From positions 1-64,000 of the forward strand of contig JACPEG010000045.1 of NCBI GenBank assembly GCA_016183615.1: DNA of 64,000 nt, read 5' to 3'. Below are positions 27,718 through 36,871 of this stretch, in pieces (position 1 is the stretch's first letter; each line of letters starts with the position of its first letter). A program made the position numbers and the translations under genes. The stretch is from Betaproteobacteria bacterium. GTDB lineage: Bacteria > Pseudomonadota > Gammaproteobacteria > Burkholderiales > UBA6910. Under the pieces are notes generated by a model that was not told where the DNA came from, searched no databases, and saw nothing but the letters and a program-made list of their open reading frames with translations.

Positions 27718-28378
27718 ACTCCCGAAGAAAACCGCGGCCGAAGATTTGCGTGAAAAGGTGCAAGGTACCTTTGCGACCATATTGGCCGACCCGCCATGGC
27801 AGTTTCAGAACCGCACGGGAAAGATGGCTCCGGAACACCGGCGACTTCTCAGATACCCGACAATGACCCTTGAGGAAATACTCGAGCTTCCCGTTCCATC
27901 GTTGGCCGCCGCCGCCTCTCATCTTTACCTCTGGGTTCCGAACGCGCTGGTCGCTGAAGGGCTTCAAGTCCTGCGTCACTGGGGATTCACGTACAAGACG
28001 AATCTTATTTGGTACAAGGTTCGAAAAGACGGAGGGCCGGATGGAAGAGGCGTTGGATTTTACTTCCGGAACGTAACGGAAATGATCCTGTTTGGCGTGC
28101 GTGGAAGCATGCGCACGCTCCCGGCCGGACGTCGTCAGGTAAACCTGTTGGCAACGAAGAAGCGCGAACATTCTCGGAAGCCGGATGAGTTCTACGACAT
28201 CATCGAGGAATGTTCTCCCGGTCCCTACTTGGAGCTTTTCGCTAGGTATCCGCGACCAGGATGGGTTCAATGGGGTAACGAGACGGTCGAATCCCACGCC
28301 CATCTGCCCATCAAGGCAAAAGGCGCCCAATTGGCGCTGGAACTTCGCCAGGAAAGGGCACGCTACAAAACACGCTGA
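27701..28378 (+). CDS. MT-A70 family adenine-N6 methyltransferase
   Basis: This 225-residue methyltransferase has the catalytic DPPW at residues 30-33 (ILADPPWQF) and YLWVPNALVAEGLQVLRHWGFTYKTN, LIWYK and EHSRKPDEFYDIIEE, all typical of MT-A70 enzymes. It should methylate the adenine of the site cut by the partner nuclease, whose gene it overlaps. Pairing of an MT-A70 enzyme with a BglII-like nuclease forms a compact two-gene system. About 340 bp to hupD follow, holding the sigma-54 promoter and otherwise nothing I recognise. Confidence 0.9.
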   Translation: MTKIIRLPKKTAAEDLREKVQGTFATILADPPWQFQNRTGKMAPEHRRLLRYPTMTLEEILELPVPSLAAAASHLYLWVPNALVAEGLQVLRHWGFTYKTNLIWYKVRKDGGPDGRGVGFYFRNVTEMILFGVRGSMRTLPAGRRQVNLLATKKREHSRKPDEFYDIIEECSPGPYLELFARYPRPGWVQWGNETVESHAHLPIKAKGAQLALELRQERARYKTR

Positions 28379-28659
28379 AGTCCAGCGTGCTGATTCCTTA
28401 CCAACGGCGTGGTAGCCGCTGAATTGTTGGTTTGCTCATTCTTCCTTTCCAATACCCAGCCTGATTTCCCGGTGATCGATCTGGTCGGTCCACGGACTGG
28501 TCGATAATAGCCGGTAACGAGAACCCTTCTCACGAATTGGAAAGCTAGTTTCCAACTTCAGGAAGTTTCGGTTACATTGAATCCATCCGGAGCCGCATTT
28601 CCGGCGCCTTCCCAACCCTAACCGATTGATCCTGAAAGCCGAGCTTCCGAGCCCGCCCA

Positions 28660-28676
28660 TTGGCAGGGAATTTGCT
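28660..28676 (+). promoter_or_regulatory. sigma-54 promoter of the hupD-hyp operon
   Basis: TTGGCAGGGAATTTGCT has a perfect -12 (TTGC) and one mismatch at -24 (TGGCAG for TGGCAC), with GG and GC 10 bp apart. It lies 42 bp upstream of hupD, just after the restriction-modification island. It would restore HoxA-dependent expression to the maturation genes cut off from hupSLC by the terminator and the island. Confidence 0.65.
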
Positions 28677-28717
28677 GCTGTAACCCCCACCGTTACCTCC
28701 CCCGCGTCCAGGCCACC

Positions 28718-29359
28718 ATGGAAACTTCCCCCGCCCCCATCCTCGTCCTCGGCGTCGGCAACCTGCTGTGGGCCGACGAGGGCTTCGGAGTGCGAGCGGT
28801 GGAGGCCCTGAACCAGGGCTTCGCCTTCCCCGGCCACGTGACCCTGATGGACGGCGGCACCCAGGGGCTGTACCTCCTGCCCTACGTGGAGGCCGCGCGC
28901 AAACTGATCCTGTTCGACGCGGTGGATTACCGCCTGGCCCCGGGGACCCTCAAGGTGGTGGAGAACGATGACGTGCCAGCCTTCCTTGGCGCCCACAAGA
29001 TGAGCCTGCACCAGGTGGGCTTCCAGGAAGTGCTGGCGCTGGCGAGCCTCAAGGGCACGGCACCGGAGGAAATGGTGCTGATCGGCGTCCAGCCGGTGGA
29101 ACTGGAGGACTACGGCGGCAGCCTGCGGGAAGCGGTCAAGGCCCAGATCCGGCCCGCCGTCGAAATCGCCCTCGACCATCTGCGGCGCTGGGGCGTCGCT
29201 TTCGAGCCCCGCCAATCCGCTCCCGCCGCCGGCGAGCGCCTCAATCCTTGCGGCGTCGAGCTCGCCGCCTATGAAACCCTGCGCCCCGGTCCCGAGGCGG
29301 CCTGCCGCGTCGGCGACGACCGCTTCCTCAACCAGCGAGTCGAGAAGGAGAACATCTGA
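28718..29359 (+). CDS. hupD: hydrogenase maturation endopeptidase
   Basis: This 213-residue nickel-dependent protease removes the C-terminal tail of HupL after nickel insertion. It matches the HyaD/HybD family: ILVLGVGNLLWADEGFGVRA with Glu21, LILFDAVDYR with Asp67 and KMSLHQVG with His98 are the three nickel-binding residues. The C-terminus is slightly extended. Its stop overlaps the ATG of hupF by one base. Confidence 0.95.
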   Translation: METSPAPILVLGVGNLLWADEGFGVRAVEALNQGFAFPGHVTLMDGGTQGLYLLPYVEAARKLILFDAVDYRLAPGTLKVVENDDVPAFLGAHKMSLHQVGFQEVLALASLKGTAPEEMVLIGVQPVELEDYGGSLREAVKAQIRPAVEIALDHLRRWGVAFEPRQSAPAAGERLNPCGVELAAYETLRPGPEAACRVGDDRFLNQRVEKENI

Positions 29360-29664
29360 TGTGCGTCGGGATTCCCATGCGCGTGGTCGAGCCCGAAGGC
29401 GCCTTCGCCTGGTGCGAGGGCCGCGGCGAGCGCCGGCGCCTCAGCATGCTGCTGGTGGGCGAACAGCCCGCGGGCACCTGGGTGCTCGCCTTTATCGACG
29501 CGGCGCGGGAAATCATCGACCCCTCGGAAGCCGCCCGCATCGACGACGCGCTGGATGCGCTGGAGGCGGCGCTCCGGGGCGAGACCGATCTCGGCCGATT
29601 TTTCTCCGACCTCGCCCAGCGGGAACCGGAGCTGCCGGCGCACCTGAAAGGAGCCGCCTCGTGA
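29359..29664 (+). CDS. hupF: HypC-like hydrogenase chaperone
   Basis: This 101-residue HypC/HupF-family protein begins MCVGIPMRVVEPEG; Cys2 is the residue that binds the iron-CN/CO unit or the large subunit. It is longer than HypC (80 residues, at 36872) and ends in an acidic helical tail, typical of HupF/HoxL, which is dedicated to the uptake enzyme and needed under oxygen. It overlaps hupG by 4 bp (GTGA). Confidence 0.92.
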   Translation: MCVGIPMRVVEPEGAFAWCEGRGERRRLSMLLVGEQPAGTWVLAFIDAAREIIDPSEAARIDDALDALEAALRGETDLGRFFSDLAQREPELPAHLKGAAS

Positions 29665-30116
29665 CCACTGTCGCTGCAACGCCCCTGCATCCCCTGCTGG
29701 CGAGGCTGTTCGCCGAATTCGGCTACACCGAGCTGACGCCGGAAAACTTCGAGGCGTTCGCCGTCCAGCCGGGAAACACTTTGCTGTTCTTCGCCGCGGA
29801 CCCGGTGCGGGTGGGAGAGACGCCGGACGTGGCGGTGATCCTGCCCGAGCTGGCGCGCGCCTTTTCCGGACGATTCCGCGTAGGCGTGCTGCTGCCCGCC
29901 GCCGCCAGCGAGCTTCAATCCCGCTACGGCTTCCGGCGCTGGCCGGCGCTGGTGCTGCTGCGCGGGGGCGGCTACGTGGGCGCCATCGAGGGCCTGCGGG
30001 ATTGGCAAGCGTACGTGGACGAGCTCGCGACGCTGCTCGAAGCGCCCACCCGCCGCGCGCCCTCCATCGGCATCGCCGTCCAGAGCGCCGGCGCCGCGCA
30101 CTCCGATTGCCACTGA
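29661..30116 (+). CDS. hupG: HyaE/HupG thioredoxin-fold hydrogenase chaperone
   Basis: This 151-residue protein of the HyaE family has a thioredoxin fold without CxxC: TLLFFAADPVRVGETPDVAVILPEL and RFRVGVLLPAAASELQSRYGFRRWPALVLLRGG. HyaE/HoxO binds the Tat signal of the hydrogenase small subunit and checks its assembly. The GTG at 29661 overlaps the hupF stop. The long upstream frame from 29271 is a shadow of hupF. Confidence 0.9.
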   Translation: MTTVAATPLHPLLARLFAEFGYTELTPENFEAFAVQPGNTLLFFAADPVRVGETPDVAVILPELARAFSGRFRVGVLLPAAASELQSRYGFRRWPALVLLRGGGYVGAIEGLRDWQAYVDELATLLEAPTRRAPSIGIAVQSAGAAHSDCH

Positions 30117-30135
30117 TCTTGACCGAGGCCCCGCC

Positions 30136-30990
30136 ATGAAGCCCATCGCCATCCCCGTGGTCGCCGCCGGCCCCGGCTCCCAGCCCGCCGAGGACCGGGA
30201 GCTCGCTTACCTGCCGATGCCCAAGGGCATGCACACCTTTGCCATGCCGGCGCTGCCCGGGGCGGAGGAAGTGACCCATCTCACCGAGGCGAAGGAAATC
30301 CTGAAGCGCCTGCGGGACTCGGTGGCCGCAATGCTGGACACCGGCGCCGAATGTCCGCCCCTGGACGTGACGGCGATGAGCCCGGAGAACCTGGCGCTCC
30401 TGAACCAGGTGCTGGGCGAAGGCGAGGTGAGCGCCCAGGTGGCCGGGGCCGCGCCGGTCCGGGTCCAGGAATCCCTGTTCGCGGGCATCTGGCGAGTGCG
30501 CCATTACGACGAAGCCGGTGAACTCGTCCGGGACTTCATCGAGGTGGGCGGCATTCCGCGGATTCTTCCCGCCGCCGCTGCCGCGGGCGCCGAGAAGCCG
30601 GCCGAAATTCCGGCGGCCGAGGGCGTGATGAACGGCCCCGCGCTGCTCACCGAAATCCGCGACCGGGTGGCCGGTTTCGTCTCCGGCCAGGCCGCCCACG
30701 TCATCAACTTCACGCTGCTGCCCTTTACCCCCGAGGACCACGCCTGGCTGGCCCGCTGCCTGGGCACCGGGCCAGTCTCGATCCTGTCCCGGGGCTACGG
30801 CAACTGCCGCGTCAGCGCGACCGGCATCCGGCACGCCTGGCGGGTGCAGTATTTCAATTCGGTGGAAGCCCTGATTCTCGATACCCTGGAAATCGTGGAC
30901 GTGCCGGAGATCGCGCTGGCCGCCCGGGAGGACATCGAGGATTCCCTGGTGCGGCTGGGCGAGGCCATCGACTGGCTGGACGGGGCGTAG
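30136..30990 (+). CDS. hupH: hydrogenase expression/maturation protein HupH (HyaF)
   Basis: This 284-residue HupH/HyaF/HoxQ family protein has the duplicated family domain. The first part includes LPGAEEVTHLTEAKEIL and VRVQESLFAGIWRVRHYD; the second includes VINFTLLPFTPEDHAWL and SRGYGNCRVSATGIRHAWRVQYFNS, broken here as SRGYGNCRVS then HAWRVQYFNS. It helps mature the Fe-S clusters of HupS. It lies between hupG and the rubredoxin gene. Confidence 0.93.
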   Translation: MKPIAIPVVAAGPGSQPAEDRELAYLPMPKGMHTFAMPALPGAEEVTHLTEAKEILKRLRDSVAAMLDTGAECPPLDVTAMSPENLALLNQVLGEGEVSAQVAGAAPVRVQESLFAGIWRVRHYDEAGELVRDFIEVGGIPRILPAAAAAGAEKPAEIPAAEGVMNGPALLTEIRDRVAGFVSGQAAHVINFTLLPFTPEDHAWLARCLGTGPVSILSRGYGNCRVSATGIRHAWRVQYFNSVEALILDTLEIVDVPEIALAAREDIEDSLVRLGEAIDWLDGA

Positions 30991-31013
30991 CATTCAATCG
31001 CGAGCTGCGCGAC

Positions 31014-31247
31014 ATGGCGAATCAAATGTTCGAAGGCTCCTACCTGGGTGACGACAGCGGGGTTTCGTCCGCCGCCCGGCTGGAATGCAAGATCTGCTGG
31101 TACGTCTACGACCCGGCACAGGGCGATGAGGTGTGGCAGGTCGCGCCGGGCACGCCCTTCCGCGACCTGCCGGCCCACTGGCGCTGCCCGGTGTGCGACG
31201 GCGCCCGGGAACAGTTCATGGTGCTCGACGATGGCCACGGCGACTGA
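31014..31247 (+). CDS. hupI: hydrogenase-associated rubredoxin
   Basis: This 77-residue rubredoxin has the Fe(Cys)4 pattern LECKICWYVYDP and WRCPVCDG. HupI/HoxR donates or accepts electrons during assembly or repair of the HupS clusters under oxygen, and its presence marks oxygen-tolerant systems. It overlaps the start of hupJ by 17 bp. Confidence 0.94.
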   Translation: MANQMFEGSYLGDDSGVSSAARLECKICWYVYDPAQGDEVWQVAPGTPFRDLPAHWRCPVCDGAREQFMVLDDGHGD

Positions 31248-31770
31248 AAACCGGCTGCGGATTCACGGCGAGAATCCCGCGCCCCTGCTGGAGGCGGTGT
31301 TCGCGCGCATCCAGGAAGAGCGCATGGCGGATGTGCCGATCCTCAATCCGCGGCTCGCGGTGGAGGCGGTAAACTTCACCCGATGGCAGGGCCATTGGCT
31401 CGGCGTGCTGGTCACGCCCTGGTTCATGAACCTGGTGCTCCTGCCCGGCGCGCAGGAAACATGGGTGTGGCTCCCCGAGGGCGCCAAGCGCGGCATCGGG
31501 TTTCCCTGCGGGAGCTTCGAATTCATCGCAGGGTTCGAGGCGCGCCTCGGCGAGTACCTCGCCTGCTCCCTGTTTTCGCCGGTTCTGGAATTCGAAAACC
31601 AGGAAGCGGCGCGGCTCACGGCGCTGGCGGCGCTGGAAGTCTTGCAGAATCCCGGCTTCGCTGATCCGCAACAACGGGACGGCGACGCGGGAGTCGCGGT
31701 GATGAGGCCGGACGCGCCCCTGTCGAAGCGGGATTTCCTGCGGGGCGGATTCCTGCGGAGCGAGCGGTGA
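31231..31770 (+). CDS. hupJ: [NiFe]-hydrogenase assembly chaperone HupJ (HybE family)
   Basis: This 179-residue HybE-family protein carries the signature VEAVNFTRWQGHWLGVLVTPWFMNLVLLPG, shown here in part as HWLGVLVTPWFMNLVLLPG, then PCGSFEFIAGFEARLGEYLACSLFSPV, in part CGSFEFIAGFE. The C-terminus has LSKRDFLRGGFLR. HybE/HoxT helps fold or target the subunits. The ATG at 31231 overlaps hupI. Confidence 0.93.
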   Translation: MATATENRLRIHGENPAPLLEAVFARIQEERMADVPILNPRLAVEAVNFTRWQGHWLGVLVTPWFMNLVLLPGAQETWVWLPEGAKRGIGFPCGSFEFIAGFEARLGEYLACSLFSPVLEFENQEAARLTALAALEVLQNPGFADPQQRDGDAGVAVMRPDAPLSKRDFLRGGFLRSER

Positions 31771-32894
31771 CCATCGAGGGCCATCTCACTTTGAGCGTGG
31801 ACTGGGACGGCAAACGGGTGACGGGCCTTGCCGTCGCCTCCACCCGCCCCTTCGCCGCGAGCCGGATCACCGTGGGCCGGCCGGCGGCGGAGGCGCCCCA
31901 GATCGTCGCCCGGCTCTACACCGTCTGCGGCAAGGCCCAGCGCGCGGCCGCGGCTCGGGCCGTTGCCGAAGCCGAAGCGCGCGATCCCGCGGATGCGCTG
32001 GAAGCGGAATACCGGGTGGCGCTGGAAGCGGCCCAGGAGCACTTGTGGCGGCTGCTGGTGGATTGGCCGGAAGCGACGGATGTAACGCCCGCCGCGGAAC
32101 CGTTCGGAAGAATTTACCGGCGCCTCGGCGCCTCGGCCGGCGCCGCCCGCGGAGAGTGGCCGGCGGTCGCCGGCGAACTGGAGGATTTTCTGGAGCAAGA
32201 AGTGCTCGGGGTTTCGATGGCCGCGTGGGAACAGCAGGATGAGCGGGCGCAGCTCGAGCGCTGGACGGCGCAGGCGCCGCTCGCCCCGGCCCGGGCGCTG
32301 GCGAGCCTGCTGCAGGAAGCGGATTCGGCGAATGCCGGCGCCGTGCCGCTGATGGGCGCCGTCGGCGCTTCCGACATCCTGTCCCGGGTGGCCCCGGCGC
32401 TGATCGCCGACGAAGGCTTCTGTCGCGCTCCCACCTGGGCGGGGGAGCCGCGGGAAACCGGGGCCCTCGCCCGCATGGCGCATAATCCGCTGGTGGCCCA
32501 CGCCCGGGCGCGCCGGGGAAACTTGGTGGCACTGCGGGTGATTTCGCGCCTGGCGGAGCTGACGACGTTGCCGCAACGGATTCGCGAGCTGGCGCGCGGC
32601 AGGACTGCGTCACCGTGGCTCCAGGGCGCGAGTCCGTCGCGCGGCACCGGAATCGCATGGGTGGAAACCGCCCGCGGCCTGCTGATTCACCTGGCGGAGG
32701 TCGATGGCGGAATGGTTGTGCGCTACAGCGTGGTGGCGCCCACGGAATGGAATTTTCATCCGCGGGGAGCGTTCGCGGCGGCTCTCGACGGGCTGCGGGC
32801 CGGGACCGAGGCCGAGCTGGCGAAGCGGGTGAAGCGGGCGGCCCTGTCGCTCGACCCCTGCGTGCCCTACCGCATCGAGGTGCGCCATGCATGA
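31767..32894 (+). CDS. hupK: HupK hydrogenase maturation scaffold (large-subunit-like)
   Basis: This 375-residue protein is a degenerate relative of the hydrogenase large subunit. It has LYTVCGKAQ where HupL has [30 protein letters not shown] in the middle and LDPCVPYRIEV at the C-terminus where HupL has DPCLAC, so one Cys of each pair is missing. HupK/HoxV is thought to act as a scaffold for the Fe(CN)2CO unit. It starts at a GTG overlapping hupJ and overlaps hypA by 8 bp. Confidence 0.92.
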   Translation: MTIEGHLTLSVDWDGKRVTGLAVASTRPFAASRITVGRPAAEAPQIVARLYTVCGKAQRAAAARAVAEAEARDPADALEAEYRVALEAAQEHLWRLLVDWPEATDVTPAAEPFGRIYRRLGASAGAARGEWPAVAGELEDFLEQEVLGVSMAAWEQQDERAQLERWTAQAPLAPARALASLLQEADSANAGAVPLMGAVGASDILSRVAPALIADEGFCRAPTWAGEPRETGALARMAHNPLVAHARARRGNLVALRVISRLAELTTLPQRIRELARGRTASPWLQGASPSRGTGIAWVETARGLLIHLAEVDGGMVVRYSVVAPTEWNFHPRGAFAAALDGLRAGTEAELAKRVKRAALSLDPCVPYRIEVRHA

Positions 32895-33228
32895 AATGTC
32901 GCTGGCCGAGGGCGTGCTCTCCATCCTCGAGGACAACGCGCGGGCCAAGGGCTACTCGCGGGTGACGGCGGTGTGGCTGGAGATCGGGGAGCTGGCGGGC
33001 GTCGAGACGGAAGCGCTGAAATTCTGTTTCGATGCGGTCACCCGCAGCACGCTGGCCGACGGCGCGCGCCTGGAAATCGTCCCCGCGCCGGGCGAGGGCT
33101 TCTGCATGAAGTGTGCCGAGTCGGTGCGGATCCGGGAGCGCTTCGATGCCTGCCCCCGCTGCGGCGGCTACCAGGTGCAGGTCACGGGCGGCACCGAGAT
33201 GCGGGTGAAGGAACTGGAAGTCGAATAG
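32887..33228 (+). CDS. hypA: hydrogenase nickel insertion protein HypA
   Basis: This 113-residue protein begins MHEMSLAEGVLSIL; His2 with Glu3 binds nickel. The zinc site is CMKC...CPRC. HypA passes nickel to the large subunit together with HypB. It begins inside the end of hupK. A REP cluster separates it from hypB. Confidence 0.96.
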   Translation: MHEMSLAEGVLSILEDNARAKGYSRVTAVWLEIGELAGVETEALKFCFDAVTRSTLADGARLEIVPAPGEGFCMKCAESVRIRERFDACPRCGGYQVQVTGGTEMRVKELEVE

Positions 33229-33262
33229 GCGACGGGAACGACCGCCGGCGACGGGTTATTTC

Positions 33263-33350
33263 GTAGGGTGCGTCCCACGCACCGATTTTGGTAGGGTGCG
33301 TCCCACGCACCGTTCGGACGTAAACAGCCGGTGCGCAGGGCGCACCCTAC
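33263..33350. repeat. GTAG-type REP cluster
   Basis: Two direct copies of GTAGGGTGCGTCCCACGCAC are followed by one inverted copy (GTGCGCAGGGCGCACCCTAC). It is the same family as 14219-14458. It can fold into alternative hairpins in the hypA-hypB spacer and so could adjust the level of downstream mRNA. Confidence 0.75.
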
Positions 33351-33374
33351 GGGCGAGAGCTGAAGGAGAATTCA

Positions 33375-34376
33375 ATGTGCAGCACCTGCGGATGCGGAAA
33401 AGGCGAAGTGAAAATCGAGGGCCACGAGCACGAACATCAGCATGCTGATGGCACTGTGCACAGCCATCCCCACAGCCACGAAGGCGAGCACGGTCCCGGG
33501 CACTCCCATGACCACGATCACGCCCATGGGCATCACCACGGCGAAGGCGCGATGCATTACCAGCCCCACGAGGGCGGCGAACATTCCCACCTGCATTTCG
33601 GCCACGGCCCCGCGGGCGCCCACGCGCCTGGGCTTTCCCAGGCGCGCATGGTCGCCATCGAGCAGGACATCCTCGCCAAGAACAACGCCTTCGCCGCGGA
33701 AAACCGCCGCTATTTCGCCGAGCACGGCATCTTCGCCGTGAACCTGGTTTCCAGTCCCGGCTCGGGCAAGACCACGCTGCTCACCCGCAGCATCGAGCGG
33801 CTGAAGGGAAGGACGCCGGTCGCGGTCATCGAAGGCGACCAGCAGACGGTGCGCGACGCCGAGCGCATCCGCGCCACCGGCGCTCCCGCGGTGCAGATCA
33901 ATACCGGCAAGGGCTGCCACCTGGATGCCCACATGGTGGGCCAGGCGCTGCCGCGCCTCGCCCCCGCCGACGATTCGCTGCTCATGATCGAGAACGTGGG
34001 CAACCTGGTGTGCCCCGCCGCCTTCGACCTGGGGGAGGCCCACAAGGTCGCGATTCTCGGCGTGACCGAGGGGGAGGACAAGCCCCTCAAGTATCCCGAC
34101 ATGTTCGCCGCCGCGGACCTGATGCTGCTCAACAAGGTGGACCTGCTGCCCTACCTGCAATTCAACGCGCCCCTGTGTATCGAGTACGCGCGCCGGGTGA
34201 ATCCCAACATCCGCGTGATTCTCACCTCCGCCGTGACCGGCGAGGGCCTGGACGAGTGGCTGGCCTGGCTCGCGGAGGGGCTGGCCCAGGCCAGGAAGCA
34301 GAAGAGCGAGTCCATCGAAGCGCTGAAGCGGCGGGTGGCGGAACTGGAAGCGAAACTCTCGGCGCTGCAGCAATAA
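33375..34376 (+). CDS. hypB: hydrogenase nickel incorporation GTPase HypB
   Basis: This 333-residue SIMIBI GTPase powers nickel delivery. It has the N-terminal metal motif CSTCGCG, a His-rich nickel-storage stretch over about residues 15-85, then the P-loop [45 protein letters not shown] and NKVDLLPY. The C-terminus carries an extra helical heptad-like tail ([16 protein letters not shown]) not usual for HypB. The His-rich stretch suggests storage as well as insertion of nickel. hypF follows after 6 bp. Confidence 0.96.
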   Translation: MCSTCGCGKGEVKIEGHEHEHQHADGTVHSHPHSHEGEHGPGHSHDHDHAHGHHHGEGAMHYQPHEGGEHSHLHFGHGPAGAHAPGLSQARMVAIEQDILAKNNAFAAENRRYFAEHGIFAVNLVSSPGSGKTTLLTRSIERLKGRTPVAVIEGDQQTVRDAERIRATGAPAVQINTGKGCHLDAHMVGQALPRLAPADDSLLMIENVGNLVCPAAFDLGEAHKVAILGVTEGEDKPLKYPDMFAAADLMLLNKVDLLPYLQFNAPLCIEYARRVNPNIRVILTSAVTGEGLDEWLAWLAEGLAQARKQKSESIEALKRRVAELEAKLSALQQ

Positions 34377-34382
34377 AGATCC

Positions 34383-36752
34383 ATGGACGCGTTCACGCAC
34401 TCTGCTGTTTTCCAGGTCCGGCGCCGCATCCGGGTGCGGGGCCAGGTGCAGGGCGTGGGATTCCGGCCCTTCGTGTACCGGCTTGCCACCGAGCTGGCGC
34501 TCTCGGGCTGGGTGCGCAACGACGCCGAGGGCGTGGAAGCGGAAATCCAGGGCGCCGAGCCCCGGATCGCCGAGCTGCTGGCGCGGCTGAAGCGCGAGGC
34601 GCCGCCGCTCGCTCGCATCGAGTCGGTGGAACACCAGGCGCGGCCGGTGGAAGCAAATGATGCCGCGTTCTTCATCGCCAAGAGCGGCAGCGGGCGGGCG
34701 GCGACCGGCATCGCGCCCGACACGGCGGTGTGCGAGGCCTGCCTGGCGGAACTGTTCGATCCCGCCGGCCGCCGCTACCGCTACCCCTTCATCAACTGCA
34801 CCCATTGCGGTCCGCGCTACAGCATCACCCGCGCCCTGCCCTACGACCGGCCCCACACCAGCATGGCGCCATTCACCCAGTGCCCGGCGTGCCAGGCCGA
34901 GTACGACGCGCCGGAAAACCGCCGCTTCCATGCCCAGCCCAACGCCTGTCCCGCATGCGGGCCGCGGCTCGAACTGCTCGACGCGCAGGGATCGCCAATC
35001 CCGGTAGCCGATCCCATTGCCGAGACCGTGGCACGGCTTCTCCGGAGTGAGATCGTCACGTTGAAGGGCCTCGGGGGATTTCACCTCGCCTGCGATGCGC
35101 GCAACGCCGAAGCGGTGGCGCGGCTGCGGGCGAGAAAGCAGCGCGACGAGAAGCCGTTTGCGGTGATGGTGGCGGGCCCTGCTTCGCTCGAAGGCTTCGC
35201 AGTCCCGACCGGGGCGGAACTCGCGCTGCTGGCCTCGCCCGAGCGGCCGATCGTGCTTCTGCAAAAAGCGACGGGCGGCGACGCGGCGCTCCCCGGCATC
35301 GCGCCGGGCCTCGCGTCTCTGGGCGCGATGCTGCCCTATACGCCGTTGCAGTATCTGCTGTTCCACGAAGCCGCCGGGCGTCCCGCAGGACTCGATTGGC
35401 TGAGCGCCCCGCAGGGACTGGTGCTGGTCATGACCAGCGCCAACCCCGGCGGCGAGCCCCTGGTGATCGGCAACGATGAAGCGTTGGAGCGCCTCTCGGG
35501 CATAGCCGACGTGTTCCTGCTGCACGACCGGGACATCCTCGTACGCTGCGATGACTCGGTGCTGCGGATCGCGGATCGCGGCGACATGGCGGGAGCCCGG
35601 GACGCGATCCGCCCGACGCGGTCCGCCCAGTTCATTCGCCGCGCCCGCGGCTACACCCCTCGGGCCATCCGGCTGCCGGGAAGCGGGCCCGCGACTCTCG
35701 CCGTCGGCGGCTACTTCAAGAACACCGTGTGCCTCACCCGCGGCGACGAGGCCTTTCTGTCCCAGCACATTGGCAGCCTGGACAACGCGGCCACCTGTGC
35801 CGCCCTCGACGAAGCGGTCGAGCACCTGATGGCGGTCCTGGAGATCGAGCCCGCGCGCGTCGCCCACGATCTTCATCCGGATTTTTACAGCACCCGCTTC
35901 GGTGTCGAGTTCGCTCGTGAGCGCGGCATCCCGTGCGTCGCCGTGCAGCATCACCACGCCCACATCGCTGCGGTGGCGGCGGAATATGGCGTGCGCGGTC
36001 CGGTGCTCGGCCTCGCCCTCGACGGCGTGGGGCTGGGTGAGGACGGAACCGCCTGGGGCGGCGAGCTGCTGAAGATCGAAGGCCCCCGGTTCACCCGGCT
36101 CGGCCACCTGAAGACCTTGCCGCTACCCGGTGGCGACCGGGCGGCGCGCGAGCCCTGGCGCATGGCCTCCGCGGTTCTGCACGGCGCGGGACGAGCGGAC
36201 GAGATCGAAGCCCGCTTTCCCGGCGCCGCGGCGCCGGTGCTGCGGCAGATGCTGGAACAGCGGGTGAACTGCCCGGAAACCAGCAGCGGCGGACGCCAGT
36301 TCGATGCCGCGGCCGGGCTGCTGGGCGTGAAGGCCCATTCGAGCTTCGAGGGCCAGGCGGCGATGCTGCTGGAGGGCCTCGCAGCGGCCCACGGTCCGGT
36401 GGAGCCTCTCGCGGGCAGCTACCGCATCGGCGAGGGCAACGCGCTGGATCTGCTGCCGCTGCTTTCCCATCTCGCCGACTGCGGCGACGCCGGGTATGGC
36501 GCCGCGCTGTTTCACGCCACGCTCGCCAAGGCGCTCGCGGAGTGGGTGCTTCACGCCTGCTACCGGGAAAATGTTTTCCGCGTCGCGCTGAGCGGCGGCT
36601 GCTTCCTGAACCGGGTGCTCTCGGCGTCGCTGCGGCAGCGGCTGAAGCAGGAAGGCATCGAAGTGCTGGAGGCAGGCGAGATTCCACCTAACGACGGCGG
36701 CCTGTCTCTGGGGCAAGCGTGGGTGGCGATGCAAACCAGGCAGGAAACGTAG
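34383..36752 (+). CDS. hypF: carbamoyltransferase HypF
   Basis: This 789-residue enzyme makes the thiocyanate on HypE from carbamoyl phosphate, the source of the CN ligands. Domain order: acylphosphatase (RIRVRGQVQGVGFRPFVYRL, about 15-100), two zinc-finger pairs (CEACLAEL, CTHCGPRYS, CPACQAEY, CPACGPRL), a YrdC-like domain (about 205-390) and a Kae1-like domain with QHHHAHIAAVAAEYG. The TAG stop lies within a GTAGGAGCGAAT REP unit. Length is normal, so the REP probably arrived at or near the natural end. Confidence 0.96.
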   Translation: MDAFTHSAVFQVRRRIRVRGQVQGVGFRPFVYRLATELALSGWVRNDAEGVEAEIQGAEPRIAELLARLKREAPPLARIESVEHQARPVEANDAAFFIAKSGSGRAATGIAPDTAVCEACLAELFDPAGRRYRYPFINCTHCGPRYSITRALPYDRPHTSMAPFTQCPACQAEYDAPENRRFHAQPNACPACGPRLELLDAQGSPIPVADPIAETVARLLRSEIVTLKGLGGFHLACDARNAEAVARLRARKQRDEKPFAVMVAGPASLEGFAVPTGAELALLASPERPIVLLQKATGGDAALPGIAPGLASLGAMLPYTPLQYLLFHEAAGRPAGLDWLSAPQGLVLVMTSANPGGEPLVIGNDEALERLSGIADVFLLHDRDILVRCDDSVLRIADRGDMAGARDAIRPTRSAQFIRRARGYTPRAIRLPGSGPATLAVGGYFKNTVCLTRGDEAFLSQHIGSLDNAATCAALDEAVEHLMAVLEIEPARVAHDLHPDFYSTRFGVEFARERGIPCVAVQHHHAHIAAVAAEYGVRGPVLGLALDGVGLGEDGTAWGGELLKIEGPRFTRLGHLKTLPLPGGDRAAREPWRMASAVLHGAGRADEIEARFPGAAAPVLRQMLEQRVNCPETSSGGRQFDAAAGLLGVKAHSSFEGQAAMLLEGLAAAHGPVEPLAGSYRIGEGNALDLLPLLSHLADCGDAGYGAALFHATLAKALAEWVLHACYRENVFRVALSGGCFLNRVLSASLRQRLKQEGIEVLEAGEIPPNDGGLSLGQAWVAMQTRQET

Positions 36753-36850
36753 GAGCGAATTCATTCGCGACTCTCCGGCATGGGATTCGCGGCTGAAGCC
36801 GCTCCTACAGGGGCATGTGGCAGGCGTAGGAGCGAATTTATTCGCGATTT
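36749..36850. repeat. REP cluster overlapping the hypF stop
   Basis: GTAGGAGCGAATTCATTCGC starts at the G before the TAG stop of hypF. An inverted copy (GCGGCTGAAGCCGCTCCTAC) and a third direct copy (GTAGGAGCGAATTTATTCGC) follow. The cluster fills the 119-bp hypF-hypC gap; a similar unit is at 45089-45138. Confidence 0.75.
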
Positions 36851-36871
36851 TCTGAGGCGGGAGTAATAGCA

